The position numbers were made by a program, and so were the translations under genes. From NCBI RefSeq assembly GCF_003253995.1, contig NZ_QKZL01000005.1:248001-312000 (forward strand): a DNA stretch of 64,000 bases, read 5' to 3'. This DNA comes from Palleronia aestuarii. GTDB taxonomy: Bacteria; Pseudomonadota; Alphaproteobacteria; Rhodobacterales; Rhodobacteraceae. Under the pieces are notes generated by a model. That model saw only the letters and a program-made list of their open reading frames with translations. It was not told the origin of the DNA and did no database searches. Positions within the stretch are counted from its first letter, which is position 1. Each line of letters begins with the position of its first letter. Shown here in pieces: positions 37,259-45,998 of this stretch.

Positions 37259-39348
37259 CGCGGCACCTCCAGGATGAGCGTATCGGTCGCGTCGACCGCG
37301 CCGGTGACGCCCGGAGGAACGAGCGTGGTCGTATCCATCTGCTCCACGATGGCCGGCCCCTCGATCTTCATGCCGGGCGCCAGTCGGTCGCGGTCGTAGA
37401 GAACGGTTTCCGCGAAATCGCGCGTCTCGGGATACCAGACCGACCGCGTGCCGATCACGGCCGTCATTGGGTCGGCATCGCCCAGCGGACGATGCGGGAG
37501 GGTGGCCTTGTCGACCGAGCCCGAGGCCTCGGCGCGGAAGGTCACGCAGAAGATCCGCTCCCCCTCGACCGAAAAGCCGTAGAGACGGTCATGGGCCTCG
37601 GCGAAGCGCGCGGCCAGCGTCTCGAGTGTGCGCGACGTGATCTCGCCCTCGGGCACCGCGATGGACAACTCGTAATTCTGCCCTTCGTAGCGCATGTCGA
37701 TCCGGCGCGAGAAGTTCTGGCGGTCGGGGGCGATCCCCTCCGCGTCGAACCAATCCCTGGCCTCCGCCTCGGCCTGTCCGACGGCAGCGGCGATCTCGTC
37801 GATGGCGGCCTCTTCGAGGGGGATCAGGCGGGTCTGGGAGAAATCCGCCCGCAGATCGGTGAGCAGCAGGCCCAAAGCGCAGAGTGTGCCGGGCGTGGGC
37901 GGCACGATCACCCGTGTCATCCCGAGCTCCTGCGCGAGCCGCACGGCATGGAGCGGGCCCGCGCCGCCGAAGGCCATCAGCGCGTAGGCGCGGGGATCGT
38001 GCCCTTTCTGGACGGAGATCACCCGGATCGCCTTGGCCATGTTCGCGGTGACGACGGAGATGATGCCCTGCGCCGTCTCCATAGGCCCCATGCCGAGGGT
38101 TTCGGCCATGACGCCGATCGCGTCTATCGCAAGATCGCGCCGTACCTCCATCCGACCGCCGAGAAGATGGGTGGGGTTGAGCACCTGCAGCACGATGTTC
38201 GCATCGGTCACGGTCGGCTCCGTCGCGCCCCGCCCGTAGCAGACCGGGCCCGGATCGGCGCCCGCGCTTTCGGGGCCGACCTTCAGAAGTCCGCCCGCAT
38301 CGATCCGCGCGATGGATCCGCCGCCCGCGCCCACCGTATGGATGTCGAGCATCGGCGCCTTTATCGGATAGCCGTGGACCACGCTCTCGCTCGTCAGAAC
38401 GACCTCGCCCCCGGCGAGGAGCGCCACGTCGCTCGACGTGCCGCCCATGTCGAAGGTGATGACGTCTGCAAAGCCCGAGGCCGCGCCGATCGCCTGTGCC
38501 GCGACCACGCCGGTAGAGGGGCCCGAGAGCACGGCGCGTACGGGCGTCTCCGCCGCCGCCTCGAACCGCACGACGCCGCCGTTCGATTGTGTCAGATGCG
38601 GCGCTACGCCGAGGCCCAGCTCCTCGAGCCGGGGCGCGAGACGGCTGATGTAGCGATGCATGATCGGCCCGAGATAGGCGTTGACCGTACTGGTCGAGAG
38701 GCGCTCGAACTCGCGGAATTCAGGCGCGATCTCGTGGCTTGCCGTGATGAATGCATCCGGAAGCTCTTCGGCCACGATGCGGCGCGCGGCCTTTTCGTGG
38801 GCGGGGTTGACGAAGGCATAGAGAAAGCAGATCGCCACGGCCTCCACGCCCGCCCGCCGCATCGCGCGCGCCCGGTCTCGCACCGCCGCCTCGTCGAGCG
38901 GGGCGAGGATCTCCCCGGTATGCAGGACACGTTCGGGCACCTCGAAGCGCAGCGCGCGCGGGACGAGGGTGATCGGCTTGTCGGCGAAGATGTCGTAGAG
39001 ATCGGGGCGCTTCTGCCGGCCGACCTCGAGCAGGTCCCGGAACCCGTCCGTCGTCAGGAGGCCTACCTTCGCGCCGCGATGGGTGATGAGCGCGTTCGTC
39101 GCGACCGTCGTGCCATGTCCGAGATAGGCGATCGCGCGCGCCGGATCGCTCCGGGCATCCGTCCGGTTGCGCATACCCTGGGCGACGGCGTCGCTGATAC
39201 CCCGTGACGGATCGTCCGGTGTCGAGGGGACCTTCCAGACCGCGAAACGTCCGGTCTCCTCGTCGAACATGCAGATGTCGGTGAAGGTCCCTCCGGAATC
39301 GACGCCGACCCTCCAGGTCTTCCGATTGATCTCCTGCGATCCATCCAT
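37255..39348 (-). CDS. hyuA: Hydantoinase A / oxoprolinase family protein (HyuA)
   Basis: The 697-residue A subunit, ASKHA-type ATP-binding fold, start ATG 39348. N-terminal phosphate loop GVDSGGTFTDICMFDE, then GHGTTVATNALITHRGAKVG, the second nucleotide loop FDMGGTSSDVALL and GAGGGSIARIDAGG are all intact. First gene of a 12-gene minus-strand operon. The divergent gap to the GntR gene holds a TGTATACA palindrome. Substrate could be 5-oxoproline (consistent with the nearby GGT-family gene), a hydantoin, or another lactam. Confidence 0.9.
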   Translation of the reverse strand: MDGSQEINRKTWRVGVDSGGTFTDICMFDEETGRFAVWKVPSTPDDPSRGISDAVAQGMRNRTDARSDPARAIAYLGHGTTVATNALITHRGAKVGLLTTDGFRDLLEVGRQKRPDLYDIFADKPITLVPRALRFEVPERVLHTGEILAPLDEAAVRDRARAMRRAGVEAVAICFLYAFVNPAHEKAARRIVAEELPDAFITASHEIAPEFREFERLSTSTVNAYLGPIMHRYISRLAPRLEELGLGVAPHLTQSNGGVVRFEAAAETPVRAVLSGPSTGVVAAQAIGAASGFADVITFDMGGTSSDVALLAGGEVVLTSESVVHGYPIKAPMLDIHTVGAGGGSIARIDAGGLLKVGPESAGADPGPVCYGRGATEPTVTDANIVLQVLNPTHLLGGRMEVRRDLAIDAIGVMAETLGMGPMETAQGIISVVTANMAKAIRVISVQKGHDPRAYALMAFGGAGPLHAVRLAQELGMTRVIVPPTPGTLCALGLLLTDLRADFSQTRLIPLEEAAIDEIAAAVGQAEAEARDWFDAEGIAPDRQNFSRRIDMRYEGQNYELSIAVPEGEITSRTLETLAARFAEAHDRLYGFSVEGERIFCVTFRAEASGSVDKATLPHRPLGDADPMTAVIGTRSVWYPETRDFAETVLYDRDRLAPGMKIEGPAIVEQMDTTTLVPPGVTGAVDATDTLILEVPR

Positions 39349-39381
39349 CGAGTCGATTCCATTGCCGTCCTGTCTACGTCG

Positions 39382-39389
39382 TGTATACA
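39382..39389. promoter_or_regulatory. Candidate FCD-GntR operator, TGTATACA
   Basis: A perfect 8-bp palindrome (within GTGTATACAAG) 34 bases upstream of hyuA and about 78 bases upstream of the divergent GntR start. TTGTATACAA-type sites are typical for FCD GntR regulators, so this could control both transcripts. Short palindromes also occur by chance. Confidence 0.45.
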
Positions 39390-39466
39390 AGAGGAAGAAT
39401 TCGGGTCTGTCCAGCCCAGTGTGACCTTTGGTAAGGAGAATGGGCCGGGCCGCGAGGAGATACCGC

Positions 39467-40150
39467 TTGGACAAATCGCTTGGCATGCATCCTGCGCAAA
39501 AGATCGGCGAACCGCGAATTCCATCGGAATCGGCTCGTGAACGGGCCTACCGGGGCATTCGCGCCGGCATCATCGCGGGGGACTTCGCACCCGGCGAGTT
39601 CATCGAGGAGGCCACCGCCTGCGAGGCGACCGGCGTATCGAGATCGCCGGTGCGAGAGGCCCTTAATCGCCTTGCGGCGGAAGGGTTCGTTGAATTGCAT
39701 CCCCGGCGCGGCGCGCTGGTCAAGCCGCTCTCGGCGGAAGAATTGCGCGACCTCTTCGAGGTGCGCAGCATCATCGAGCGGCATGCGGTCAGCCGTATCT
39801 GCCGCGAGTCCCGGCCCGTCCCCGACGATCTCCTAGAGATCTGTCGCAGGCACGAGGCGCTCGACCCCACCGATCTGCCCGCCTGCGTCGAGATCAACCG
39901 CCTCTTTCACCGACAGGTGATTGCCGCGAGTGGCAACCAGGTCCTCCTACAGGTCTTCGACAGCCTTCGAGCGAGCCTCACGCGGGTGGCGATGCTTTCC
40001 CTCCAGCTGGGTGTGGGCAAGAACGATATCATCGAGAGCGAGCATCGCGAATTGGTCGAGGCGCTGCAGGCGCAGGACGAGGCGGCGGCGCTCGACGTGC
40101 TCGACCGTCATCTGCAACCCATGCCTAAACTCATGGCCGCGTTGCGCTGA
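39467..40150 (+). CDS. GntR family transcriptional regulator, FCD subfamily
   Basis: A 227-residue regulator. Winged helix about 20-85 (ARERAYRGIRAGIIAGDF; GVSRSPVREALNRLAAEG), FCD domain about 95-220 with NRLFHRQVIAASGNQ and SEHRELVEALQAQDEAA. TTG 39467 has GAGGAG 7 bases upstream. ATG 39485 lacks a clear Shine-Dalgarno, and ATG 39440 is too close to its purine run. Divergent from the HyuA operon and upstream of the GGT-family gene, so it probably regulates both in response to a pathway carboxylate. Confidence 0.85.
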   Translation: MDKSLGMHPAQKIGEPRIPSESARERAYRGIRAGIIAGDFAPGEFIEEATACEATGVSRSPVREALNRLAAEGFVELHPRRGALVKPLSAEELRDLFEVRSIIERHAVSRICRESRPVPDDLLEICRRHEALDPTDLPACVEINRLFHRQVIAASGNQVLLQVFDSLRASLTRVAMLSLQLGVGKNDIIESEHRELVEALQAQDEAAALDVLDRHLQPMPKLMAALR

Positions 40151-40223
40151 CACATGTGCGCCGCCCGGGCCTCTAGGGCCCGAACTCGGTTCCGGCCGGC
40201 CGACAGGAAGAAAGGATCGTCTG

Positions 40224-41906
40224 ATGACACCAGAGAAGACACCGGCAAGGGGATACGGCGGCGTGGTCGTGACCAACCATCCGCGGGGGACGGCTGCCGG
40301 ATACGAGATGCTCGCCGCTGGCGGCAACGCCGTCGATGCGGCGGTGGCCTCGCTCCTCGCGCTCTGCGTGGTCGAGCCGATGATGGTGGGCATCGCGGGC
40401 GGCGGCATGGCGCATATTCGCCTTGCCGATGGGTCTCACCGGGTGATCGACGGGCTCGCCTACGCCCCGGCCGCGATGAAGGCGGACAGCTACGAGCCCG
40501 TCTCCGACGAGCCGCCCGATCATATGGAAACGGTGGGGCAGCGCTCGAAACTTGGGCCCACCGCCGTCGCGGTGCCCGGCAACCTGGCCGCCTGGTGCGG
40601 AATGCAGGAGCGGTTTGGCAAGCTTCCCTTCGCCGACGTGATCGCGCCCGCCATCGGGCTCGCGCGCCGCGGCTTCGCGGTGACGCATTACCTCGCCGGC
40701 GCAATCGGGGAGGCGGCGTCGGACTTCGCCCGCGATCCGGCGATCTCGAACCTGATGATGCCGAACGGCACGCCGCTCCGGGCGGGCGACCGTCTCGTCC
40801 AGGGAGATTTCGCCGAGGCGCTCGCGCACATCGAGAAGGACGGCGCGGCGGCGCTTCATGGCGGCGCGCTCGGCGCGGCCCTCGCGGACCGGATCGCCAC
40901 CGGCGGCGAGGATGCCGGATGGCTCGACCGTGACGATCTCGCGGCCTACGAGGTGCGCGAGCGGGAGGTGATCCGGGGGAGCTATCGCGGGCACGAGGTG
41001 ATCGGCCCGCCGCCGCCCGCCTCCTCCGGCGTGCACGTCGTGGAGATGCTGAACCTGCTCGAGCATTTCGACGTCGCGGGGCTCGGGTTCGGGACGAAGG
41101 AGGGGCTGCACCTCATGGCGAGGGTGATACGGCTGGCCTTCGAGGATCGGCGCGCGACGAGCGGGGACCCGGATTTCGTCGATGTTCCGGTGGAGAAGCT
41201 GACTTCGAAGGCCTATGCCGAAGCCTCGCTGGCCCGTCTGGACGGCGTCGCGCGAGACGGAGGGTCCAGCGCATACGAGAGCGCCGACACCACCCATGTG
41301 ACCGTGGCCGATCGCGACGGCAACGTCGTCTCCGCGACGCATACGATCAACGGGATCTTCGGTGCGCGTTTCATGGTGCCCGGGACCGGGATCATCCCGA
41401 ACAACTACATGATGAACTTCGATCCCCATCCGGGACGGGCGCTTTCGGTCGCGCCGGGCAAGCGGGTGCCCACCTCGATGGCGCCGATGATGGTCCTGAA
41501 GGACGGGCGGATCCGTTTCGCCCTGGGGCTTCCCGGCGGCCTGCGGATCTTTCCCTCCGCGCTGCAGGCCATCGTCAATCTCGTGGATCACGCCATGCCG
41601 CTTCAGGAGGCGATCGAATCGCCGCGGATCTGGACCGAGGGGCATCATCTCGAGGTCGAGAGGGCGCTGGAACCGATGGCCCCGGCGCTTCGCGCGCGCG
41701 GCCACGAGGTGCGCGTGATGCCGCATGTCGGCGGCGGGATGAACGCCATCTCCTTCGGAGCGGACGGCGTGATGGAGGGCGCGGCCTGCTGGCGCGCGGA
41801 CGGGACCGTGGCCGCCCTCGGCGGTGGCGAGGCCCGCCCCGGCATCCGCTTCTGGCCCGATCGCGCCCCCGAGCGGACCGAGGGCGAGGGCGATCCCGAC
41901 GCCTGA
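40224..41906 (+). CDS. Gamma-glutamyltransferase family Ntn-hydrolase
   Basis: A 560-residue self-processing Ntn-hydrolase, ATG 40224 with AAAGGA 8 bases upstream. The N-terminal block ANDPRG-like region reads VTNHPRGTAAGYEML. The nucleophile is T356 in ADTTHVTVADRDGN, giving subunits of about 355 and 205 residues. The late motif RVPTSMAPMMVLKDG is present, and the oxyanion glycines lie in LGLPGGLRI. No signal peptide is seen, so it acts in the cytosol. It could hydrolyse gamma-glutamyl compounds whose product feeds HyuA/HyuB, but cytosolic relatives such as oxamate amidohydrolase (HpxW) show that the family also acts on other amides. Confidence 0.85.
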   Translation: MTPEKTPARGYGGVVVTNHPRGTAAGYEMLAAGGNAVDAAVASLLALCVVEPMMVGIAGGGMAHIRLADGSHRVIDGLAYAPAAMKADSYEPVSDEPPDHMETVGQRSKLGPTAVAVPGNLAAWCGMQERFGKLPFADVIAPAIGLARRGFAVTHYLAGAIGEAASDFARDPAISNLMMPNGTPLRAGDRLVQGDFAEALAHIEKDGAAALHGGALGAALADRIATGGEDAGWLDRDDLAAYEVREREVIRGSYRGHEVIGPPPPASSGVHVVEMLNLLEHFDVAGLGFGTKEGLHLMARVIRLAFEDRRATSGDPDFVDVPVEKLTSKAYAEASLARLDGVARDGGSSAYESADTTHVTVADRDGNVVSATHTINGIFGARFMVPGTGIIPNNYMMNFDPHPGRALSVAPGKRVPTSMAPMMVLKDGRIRFALGLPGGLRIFPSALQAIVNLVDHAMPLQEAIESPRIWTEGHHLEVERALEPMAPALRARGHEVRVMPHVGGGMNAISFGADGVMEGAACWRADGTVAALGGGEARPGIRFWPDRAPERTEGEGDPDA

Positions 41907-42214
41907 TCGGGCGCATCTGCGAAATATCCCCTCATGCATCCGCATGGGGGAGATTGGCTGGAACGTGATCCAAGCGCACGCGCTTCCCGAACGCGCCTGC
42001 TAGTCACGTGCCGCTGAGACGGACGCGAGTGCAAGGAAGCTGCTATGCTCTCGTGAAAGATCAAACATCCCGCATTGCCCCACGCGAGCGTCGGATACTG
42101 GCGCGACTGGGCACCGGAGTTTCGCCGATACCGTCAACCCAATCTGGGTGTATCCCTCGCACGATCGGAGTTCGCAGGTTGGGCCTTATCCGCTCTCGGC
42201 AAAAAGGGCACCGG
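41907..42214. other. Convergent intergenic region, no supported gene
   Basis: About 308 bases between the convergent stops of the GGT-family gene and the class III PLP enzyme. Near 41928-41957 an imperfect stem (CCCC, 2-base bulge, ATGC pairing with GCATGGGG) could act as a terminator. The remainder has open frames on both strands but none with a start, Shine-Dalgarno or recognisable motif. Confidence 0.45.
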
Positions 42215-43435
42215 TCAGGCGACCTCTTCCAGGGCGTCCGACAAGGCATCGAGAAGCAGATCCCCATGCGCCGGCGTGAACGTCAATGGCGGGCGGATCT
42301 TCAGGACGTCGCCCTTGGGGCCGGATGCATTGAGGAGGACCCCGCGGCGTCGCATCGCCTCGACGATCCGGCCCGCGGGGACAGCCATCTCCACTCCGGC
42401 GAAAAGGCCCGCGCCGCGCACCTCGACGATAGCCTCCGACCTGTCGGCAAGCGCACGGAGGCCCGTGCGGAGATGTGTGCCGCTCTCACCCACGCGGTCG
42501 AGGAAGCCGGGCTCCGTCAGGATCGAAAGCACCTCCGCGGCGGCCGCGATCGTCACATGACCACCGGCGAAGGTGTTGAAGTAGCGTACCGTCTCTCCGA
42601 ACGCCGCACCGATCTCGGGGCGGAGCGCGACCGCGGCGATCGGCAGGCCGCCCCCCATCGGCTTGCCCATCACGGCGAGGTCGGGCGTGATCCCATGCCG
42701 TGCGAACCCCCACATATCCGGTCCGAGACGGCCGAAACCCGGCTGGACCTCGTCGGCGATATAAAGCGCCCCGGCCGCATGGACCGCGTCAAGGGCGGGA
42801 GCGAGAAGTCCCGGCGGATCGGCGACGACCCCGTCGGAGGAAAAGATGCCGTCGGCGATGAACGCCAGCGGCGTGATGCCGTGACGCGCGAGATCGGCGA
42901 AAGCGGCGGCGATCCGCCCCGCGAAAGCGTCGCCGTCGCCATCGAGCGGCGGGGCGACGGTGCGCACATGCGGCCCGATCGGCACACCGGGTCCGAGGGA
43001 CGGGGAGATCGCGGCGACCGCCGCGCTCGTGCCGTGATAGGCGTTGTCGGTCACGACGATGCCTGCGCCGCCGTTGTGCCGGGCGGCGATCCGAAGCGCG
43101 AGATCGACCGCTTCGGATCCCGTACAGGTATACATTACCTGCGAGATCGCGTCCGGGAAGGTGTCGAGCAGCGCTTCGGAATAGTCGAGGATCGCCGTGT
43201 CGAGATAACGCGTATGGGTGTTGAGCCGCCCCATCTGCTCGGCAACGCGGGCGGCCACCCGCGGGTTGGCGTGACCGACACAGGGCACGTTGTTGTAGGC
43301 GTCGAGATACCGCCGTCCCGCGCTGTCGTGGAGCCAGACGTCGTCGCCCCGGACGATCTCGAGCGGTTCGTCGTAGAAGAGGCGGTAGGAGCCGCCCAGA
43401 AGCCGGCGCCGCCGTTCGATCGTGGTCTCGCTCAT
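42215..43435 (-). CDS. Class III PLP enzyme (aminotransferase / amine phospho-lyase-like)
   Basis: A 406-residue fold-type I PLP enzyme of aminotransferase class III. It has YLDAYNNVPCVGHANPRV near the N-terminus, CTGSEAVDLALRIA, the cofactor Asp in FIADEVQPGFGR, and the PLP-binding Lys in AVMGKPMGGGLP. The YNNVP/VGH pattern and its pairing with an APH-fold kinase recall the ethanolamine-phosphate and phosphohydroxylysine phospho-lyases, which eliminate phosphate and ammonia rather than transaminate. ATG overlaps the kinase stop (ATGA). A plain transaminase using pyruvate is the alternative. Confidence 0.85.
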   Translation of the reverse strand: MSETTIERRRRLLGGSYRLFYDEPLEIVRGDDVWLHDSAGRRYLDAYNNVPCVGHANPRVAARVAEQMGRLNTHTRYLDTAILDYSEALLDTFPDAISQVMYTCTGSEAVDLALRIAARHNGGAGIVVTDNAYHGTSAAVAAISPSLGPGVPIGPHVRTVAPPLDGDGDAFAGRIAAAFADLARHGITPLAFIADGIFSSDGVVADPPGLLAPALDAVHAAGALYIADEVQPGFGRLGPDMWGFARHGITPDLAVMGKPMGGGLPIAAVALRPEIGAAFGETVRYFNTFAGGHVTIAAAAEVLSILTEPGFLDRVGESGTHLRTGLRALADRSEAIVEVRGAGLFAGVEMAVPAGRIVEAMRRRGVLLNASGPKGDVLKIRPPLTFTPAHGDLLLDALSDALEEVA

Positions 43436-44484
43436 CGGGCGCACGCCTCCGCGATGCGTCCGGCGATCCTGTCGCGCGGCATTGCGTCGAGACGGTCGAA
43501 CTGCCGCCAGACATCGGAGCTGTTGCGCAGGATGTAGGCCCTCCGCTCCGGGAGGCGGTCGGCACGGGCCTGCGGGATCAGGACGCGCATCGCCATGCGT
43601 GCTTCGATCGCGGCGGGCAGGAGGGTGATCTCCGCCTCGTCGAGCGGCCGTTCGGCGGAGAATCCCGAGAGGAAGGCGCAGGCGGGGTCGAGCGGATCCT
43701 CGGACCGGCCCATCTGGTGGGCGGCGCCGATGGCCGCGTCGAAGACCCGCGCCGTGCGGACCATGTCGCCGAAATCGATGATGCCGCTGACGCGGGCGGG
43801 GTCCCGGGGGTCCATCAGGACGTTGTCGGTGTTCATGTCGTTATGAACCACCTGCCTCGGCAGATCCGCGGTGACGCGCTCGTCGAACGCCGCGAGGGCA
43901 CGGGCTACGCGGCGCGATTGCGCCGCCTCGGGGAAACGAACCGGAAGGTCGCGCAGCTCGCCGGCTCTGGCGAGATCCCAGGTGGTGCGATGGCCGTCGG
44001 CCGGGTGGCGGAAATCGGCAAGCGCCGTCTGCAGGCGCGCGGCGACGGCGCCGATCGCACGGCTTTGTGCGGCGTTGCGGTGGCAGTCGGTCTGCGCGCG
44101 GCCGTGGGCGAAACTCGTCGCCCGGACGGTCCGCCTGTCGCCTGCCCCGAAATCGAGCCGCAGCGACGGCGCCTCGGTCAGGGTGCGGCGCAGACGCAGG
44201 ATTGGAAGCTCGGCGGCTCGGGCCTCGAGATGGACAAGCGCTTCGGTATGGAAGTCGGAAATCTCCGGCGGCTCGCCGGGGCTGACGATCTTGAGGAAGA
44301 GACGCGTGCCGCACTCCGACGTGATCGCAAAATTGCTGTCCTTCTCTCCGGGCAGGGATGTCGCCGCGCCCACGACGCCATAATGCACGCGTGCGATCTC
44401 CGCCGCGACCTCGGGCGTGATCTGCGGCGCGATGTCGGCGAGGCTCGGATCGAGACCCGGCGCCGCAAGGGGTTCAGGCCGCAT
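43432..44484 (-). CDS. APH-fold small-molecule kinase (hydroxylysine/ethanolamine kinase-like)
   Basis: A 350-residue aminoglycoside-phosphotransferase-fold kinase from ATG 44484 (11-base overlap with the amidase gene). The ATP-anchoring Lys region is RLFLKIVSP, the catalytic loop is VVHNDMNTDNVLMDP (usual H-x-D-x5-N) and the metal Asp is in IIDFGDMVRTA. The domain arrangement resembles AGPHD1-type hydroxylysine kinases. Placed between an amidase and a class III PLP enzyme, it probably phosphorylates the hydroxyl of an amino-alcohol or hydroxy-amino acid before phospho-lysis. Antibiotic resistance is unlikely in this context. Confidence 0.82.
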   Translation of the reverse strand: MRPEPLAAPGLDPSLADIAPQITPEVAAEIARVHYGVVGAATSLPGEKDSNFAITSECGTRLFLKIVSPGEPPEISDFHTEALVHLEARAAELPILRLRRTLTEAPSLRLDFGAGDRRTVRATSFAHGRAQTDCHRNAAQSRAIGAVAARLQTALADFRHPADGHRTTWDLARAGELRDLPVRFPEAAQSRRVARALAAFDERVTADLPRQVVHNDMNTDNVLMDPRDPARVSGIIDFGDMVRTARVFDAAIGAAHQMGRSEDPLDPACAFLSGFSAERPLDEAEITLLPAAIEARMAMRVLIPQARADRLPERRAYILRNSSDVWRQFDRLDAMPRDRIAGRIAEACAR

Positions 44485-45910
44485 CGTCGCGAGGCATGTC
44501 GGGGAAGGGTTCGGGATGGGCGCCCTGGTAAGCGGCGGCGAGCCGCAGGACCACCTCGTCGCGGAACCGCGCTGCGGCGAACTGCGCCCCGATCGGCAGA
44601 CCGCCCGCATCGAAACCACACGGCACGGTCACCGCCGGCTGGCCCGTCAGGTTGAAGGGGTAGGTGAACGGACTCCATTCGGTCCAGTCCGACATCCCCT
44701 CGTTGTGCGGCAGATCGATGCCCGCGGGCAGGGCGGTGCGCGGCATCGTGGGCGTCAGGAGCGCGTCGTAGGTCGTGTGAAACTTCGCCATGGCGACCTT
44801 CAGCTCGGCCCGCGTGGCCAGCGCCTCGATATAGCGCCGGGCGGAGATCTCGCGCCCCTTGTCGGCGATGGCGCGCAGGCCCGGATCGAGCGCGGCACGG
44901 TCCGCCTCGGTCTTCGCGATGGCGTCGACGCTCGCGGACTCCGCGGCGAACCAGATCGTCTGCAGCGCCTCGAGCGGCGAGGCGAAGGGCGAGGAAACCT
45001 CGTCGACCCGCACCCCGAGATCGGCCAGCCTCTCGGCCGTCCGCAGGATCGCCGCGCGGACGTCGGGCTCCACACCGCCCTGTCCGAGATCGAGGCAGAG
45101 CCCCACGCGCAGTCCGTTTACGCCGCCCGCGATTATCTCGGTCCAGTCCGGCACGGAGGGTGGGCAATCGCCGTAGAGCGCACGCGGGGAGGCGCCCGTG
45201 ACGGCGTTCAGAAACAGCGCACTGTCGGCGACGCTGCGCGTCAGGGGGCCGCGATGGGCCAGTTCGCGCAGGGGCGAGGGGGCGTCGGCGGGGATCCAGC
45301 CGAAGGTGGGCTTGATGCCGAAGACACCGCAAAAGCTGCCCGGAATGCGGATCGAGCCCGCGCCGTCCGACCCTTCGTGCAGCGTGCCCATGTTGAGCGC
45401 GGCCGCGACCGCGGCGCCGCCCGAAGAACCGCCCGAGGCACGGGACGTGTTCCAGGGATTGACGGTATTGCCGTTGAAGGGGCCGTGGGTGAGGCCCTTC
45501 CAGCCCAGTTCGGGCGAGGCCGTGGCGCCGATCAGGACGGCGCCGGCCGCACGCAGCCGCTCCACGATGAGGATCTCGTGACCAGCCACCACCTCGGACA
45601 GCAGGGCCGAGCCGCGGCGCCAGGGCCAGCCCTCGACCGGCGTCAATTCCTTGATCGTTACCGCCGCGCCGTCGAGGGGGCCACGCGGCTCGCCCGCCTT
45701 CCAGCGTGCCTCCGAGGCGTGCGCCGCCTCCATCGCGCCCGTCTCGTCGAGATGGACGAAGGCATTCACCGCCCCGTCGAACCGCGCGATGCGCTCGAAG
45801 CTCGTCCGGACGGCCTCGACCGGGGACGCCTCCCCGGAGGCGTAGAGGCGCGAGAGCTCTCCCGCGCCCATCTCGCCCAGATCGGTCTTCGTCGTCGCGT
45901 CCACGCTCAT
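44474..45910 (-). CDS. Amidase signature family hydrolase
   Basis: A 478-residue amidase-signature enzyme with the Ser-cisSer-Lys triad: Lys in VTIKELTPVEG, cis-Ser in SRASGGSSGGAAVA and the nucleophile Ser in SDGAGSIRIPGSFCG. FGIKPTFGW and a C-terminal GLPIGAQFAA complete the fold. No signal peptide, so it is cytosolic. It hydrolyses an amide to acid plus ammonia or an amine. It lies immediately downstream of an importer and upstream of the kinase and PLP enzyme, so it probably acts first on the imported compound. Confidence 0.9.
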   Translation of the reverse strand: MSVDATTKTDLGEMGAGELSRLYASGEASPVEAVRTSFERIARFDGAVNAFVHLDETGAMEAAHASEARWKAGEPRGPLDGAAVTIKELTPVEGWPWRRGSALLSEVVAGHEILIVERLRAAGAVLIGATASPELGWKGLTHGPFNGNTVNPWNTSRASGGSSGGAAVAAALNMGTLHEGSDGAGSIRIPGSFCGVFGIKPTFGWIPADAPSPLRELAHRGPLTRSVADSALFLNAVTGASPRALYGDCPPSVPDWTEIIAGGVNGLRVGLCLDLGQGGVEPDVRAAILRTAERLADLGVRVDEVSSPFASPLEALQTIWFAAESASVDAIAKTEADRAALDPGLRAIADKGREISARRYIEALATRAELKVAMAKFHTTYDALLTPTMPRTALPAGIDLPHNEGMSDWTEWSPFTYPFNLTGQPAVTVPCGFDAGGLPIGAQFAAARFRDEVVLRLAAAYQGAHPEPFPDMPRDDAA

Positions 45911-45998
45911 GATGCGTCCTTTCCTGCCGGAGATCCGGCGCGCGGGCCGGGTGTCCCGCCTGATTGCCCTTTTCGGGGATTTGGGTTCCTCGATGCCG

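Noticed and set aside
29394-39348. Complete creatinine degradation pathway
   Set aside because: Creatininase-family and HyuA/HyuB proteins are present, but creatinase, N-carbamoylsarcosine amidase and sarcosine oxidase genes are absent from the window.
42075-42560. Plus-strand open frame starting in the gap after the GGT-family gene
   Set aside because: It enters the antisense strand of the PLP-enzyme gene and has no supported start or motif.
43432-44484. Antibiotic-resistance aminoglycoside phosphotransferase
   Set aside because: The fold matches, but overlap with an amidase and a class III PLP enzyme points to a metabolic kinase.
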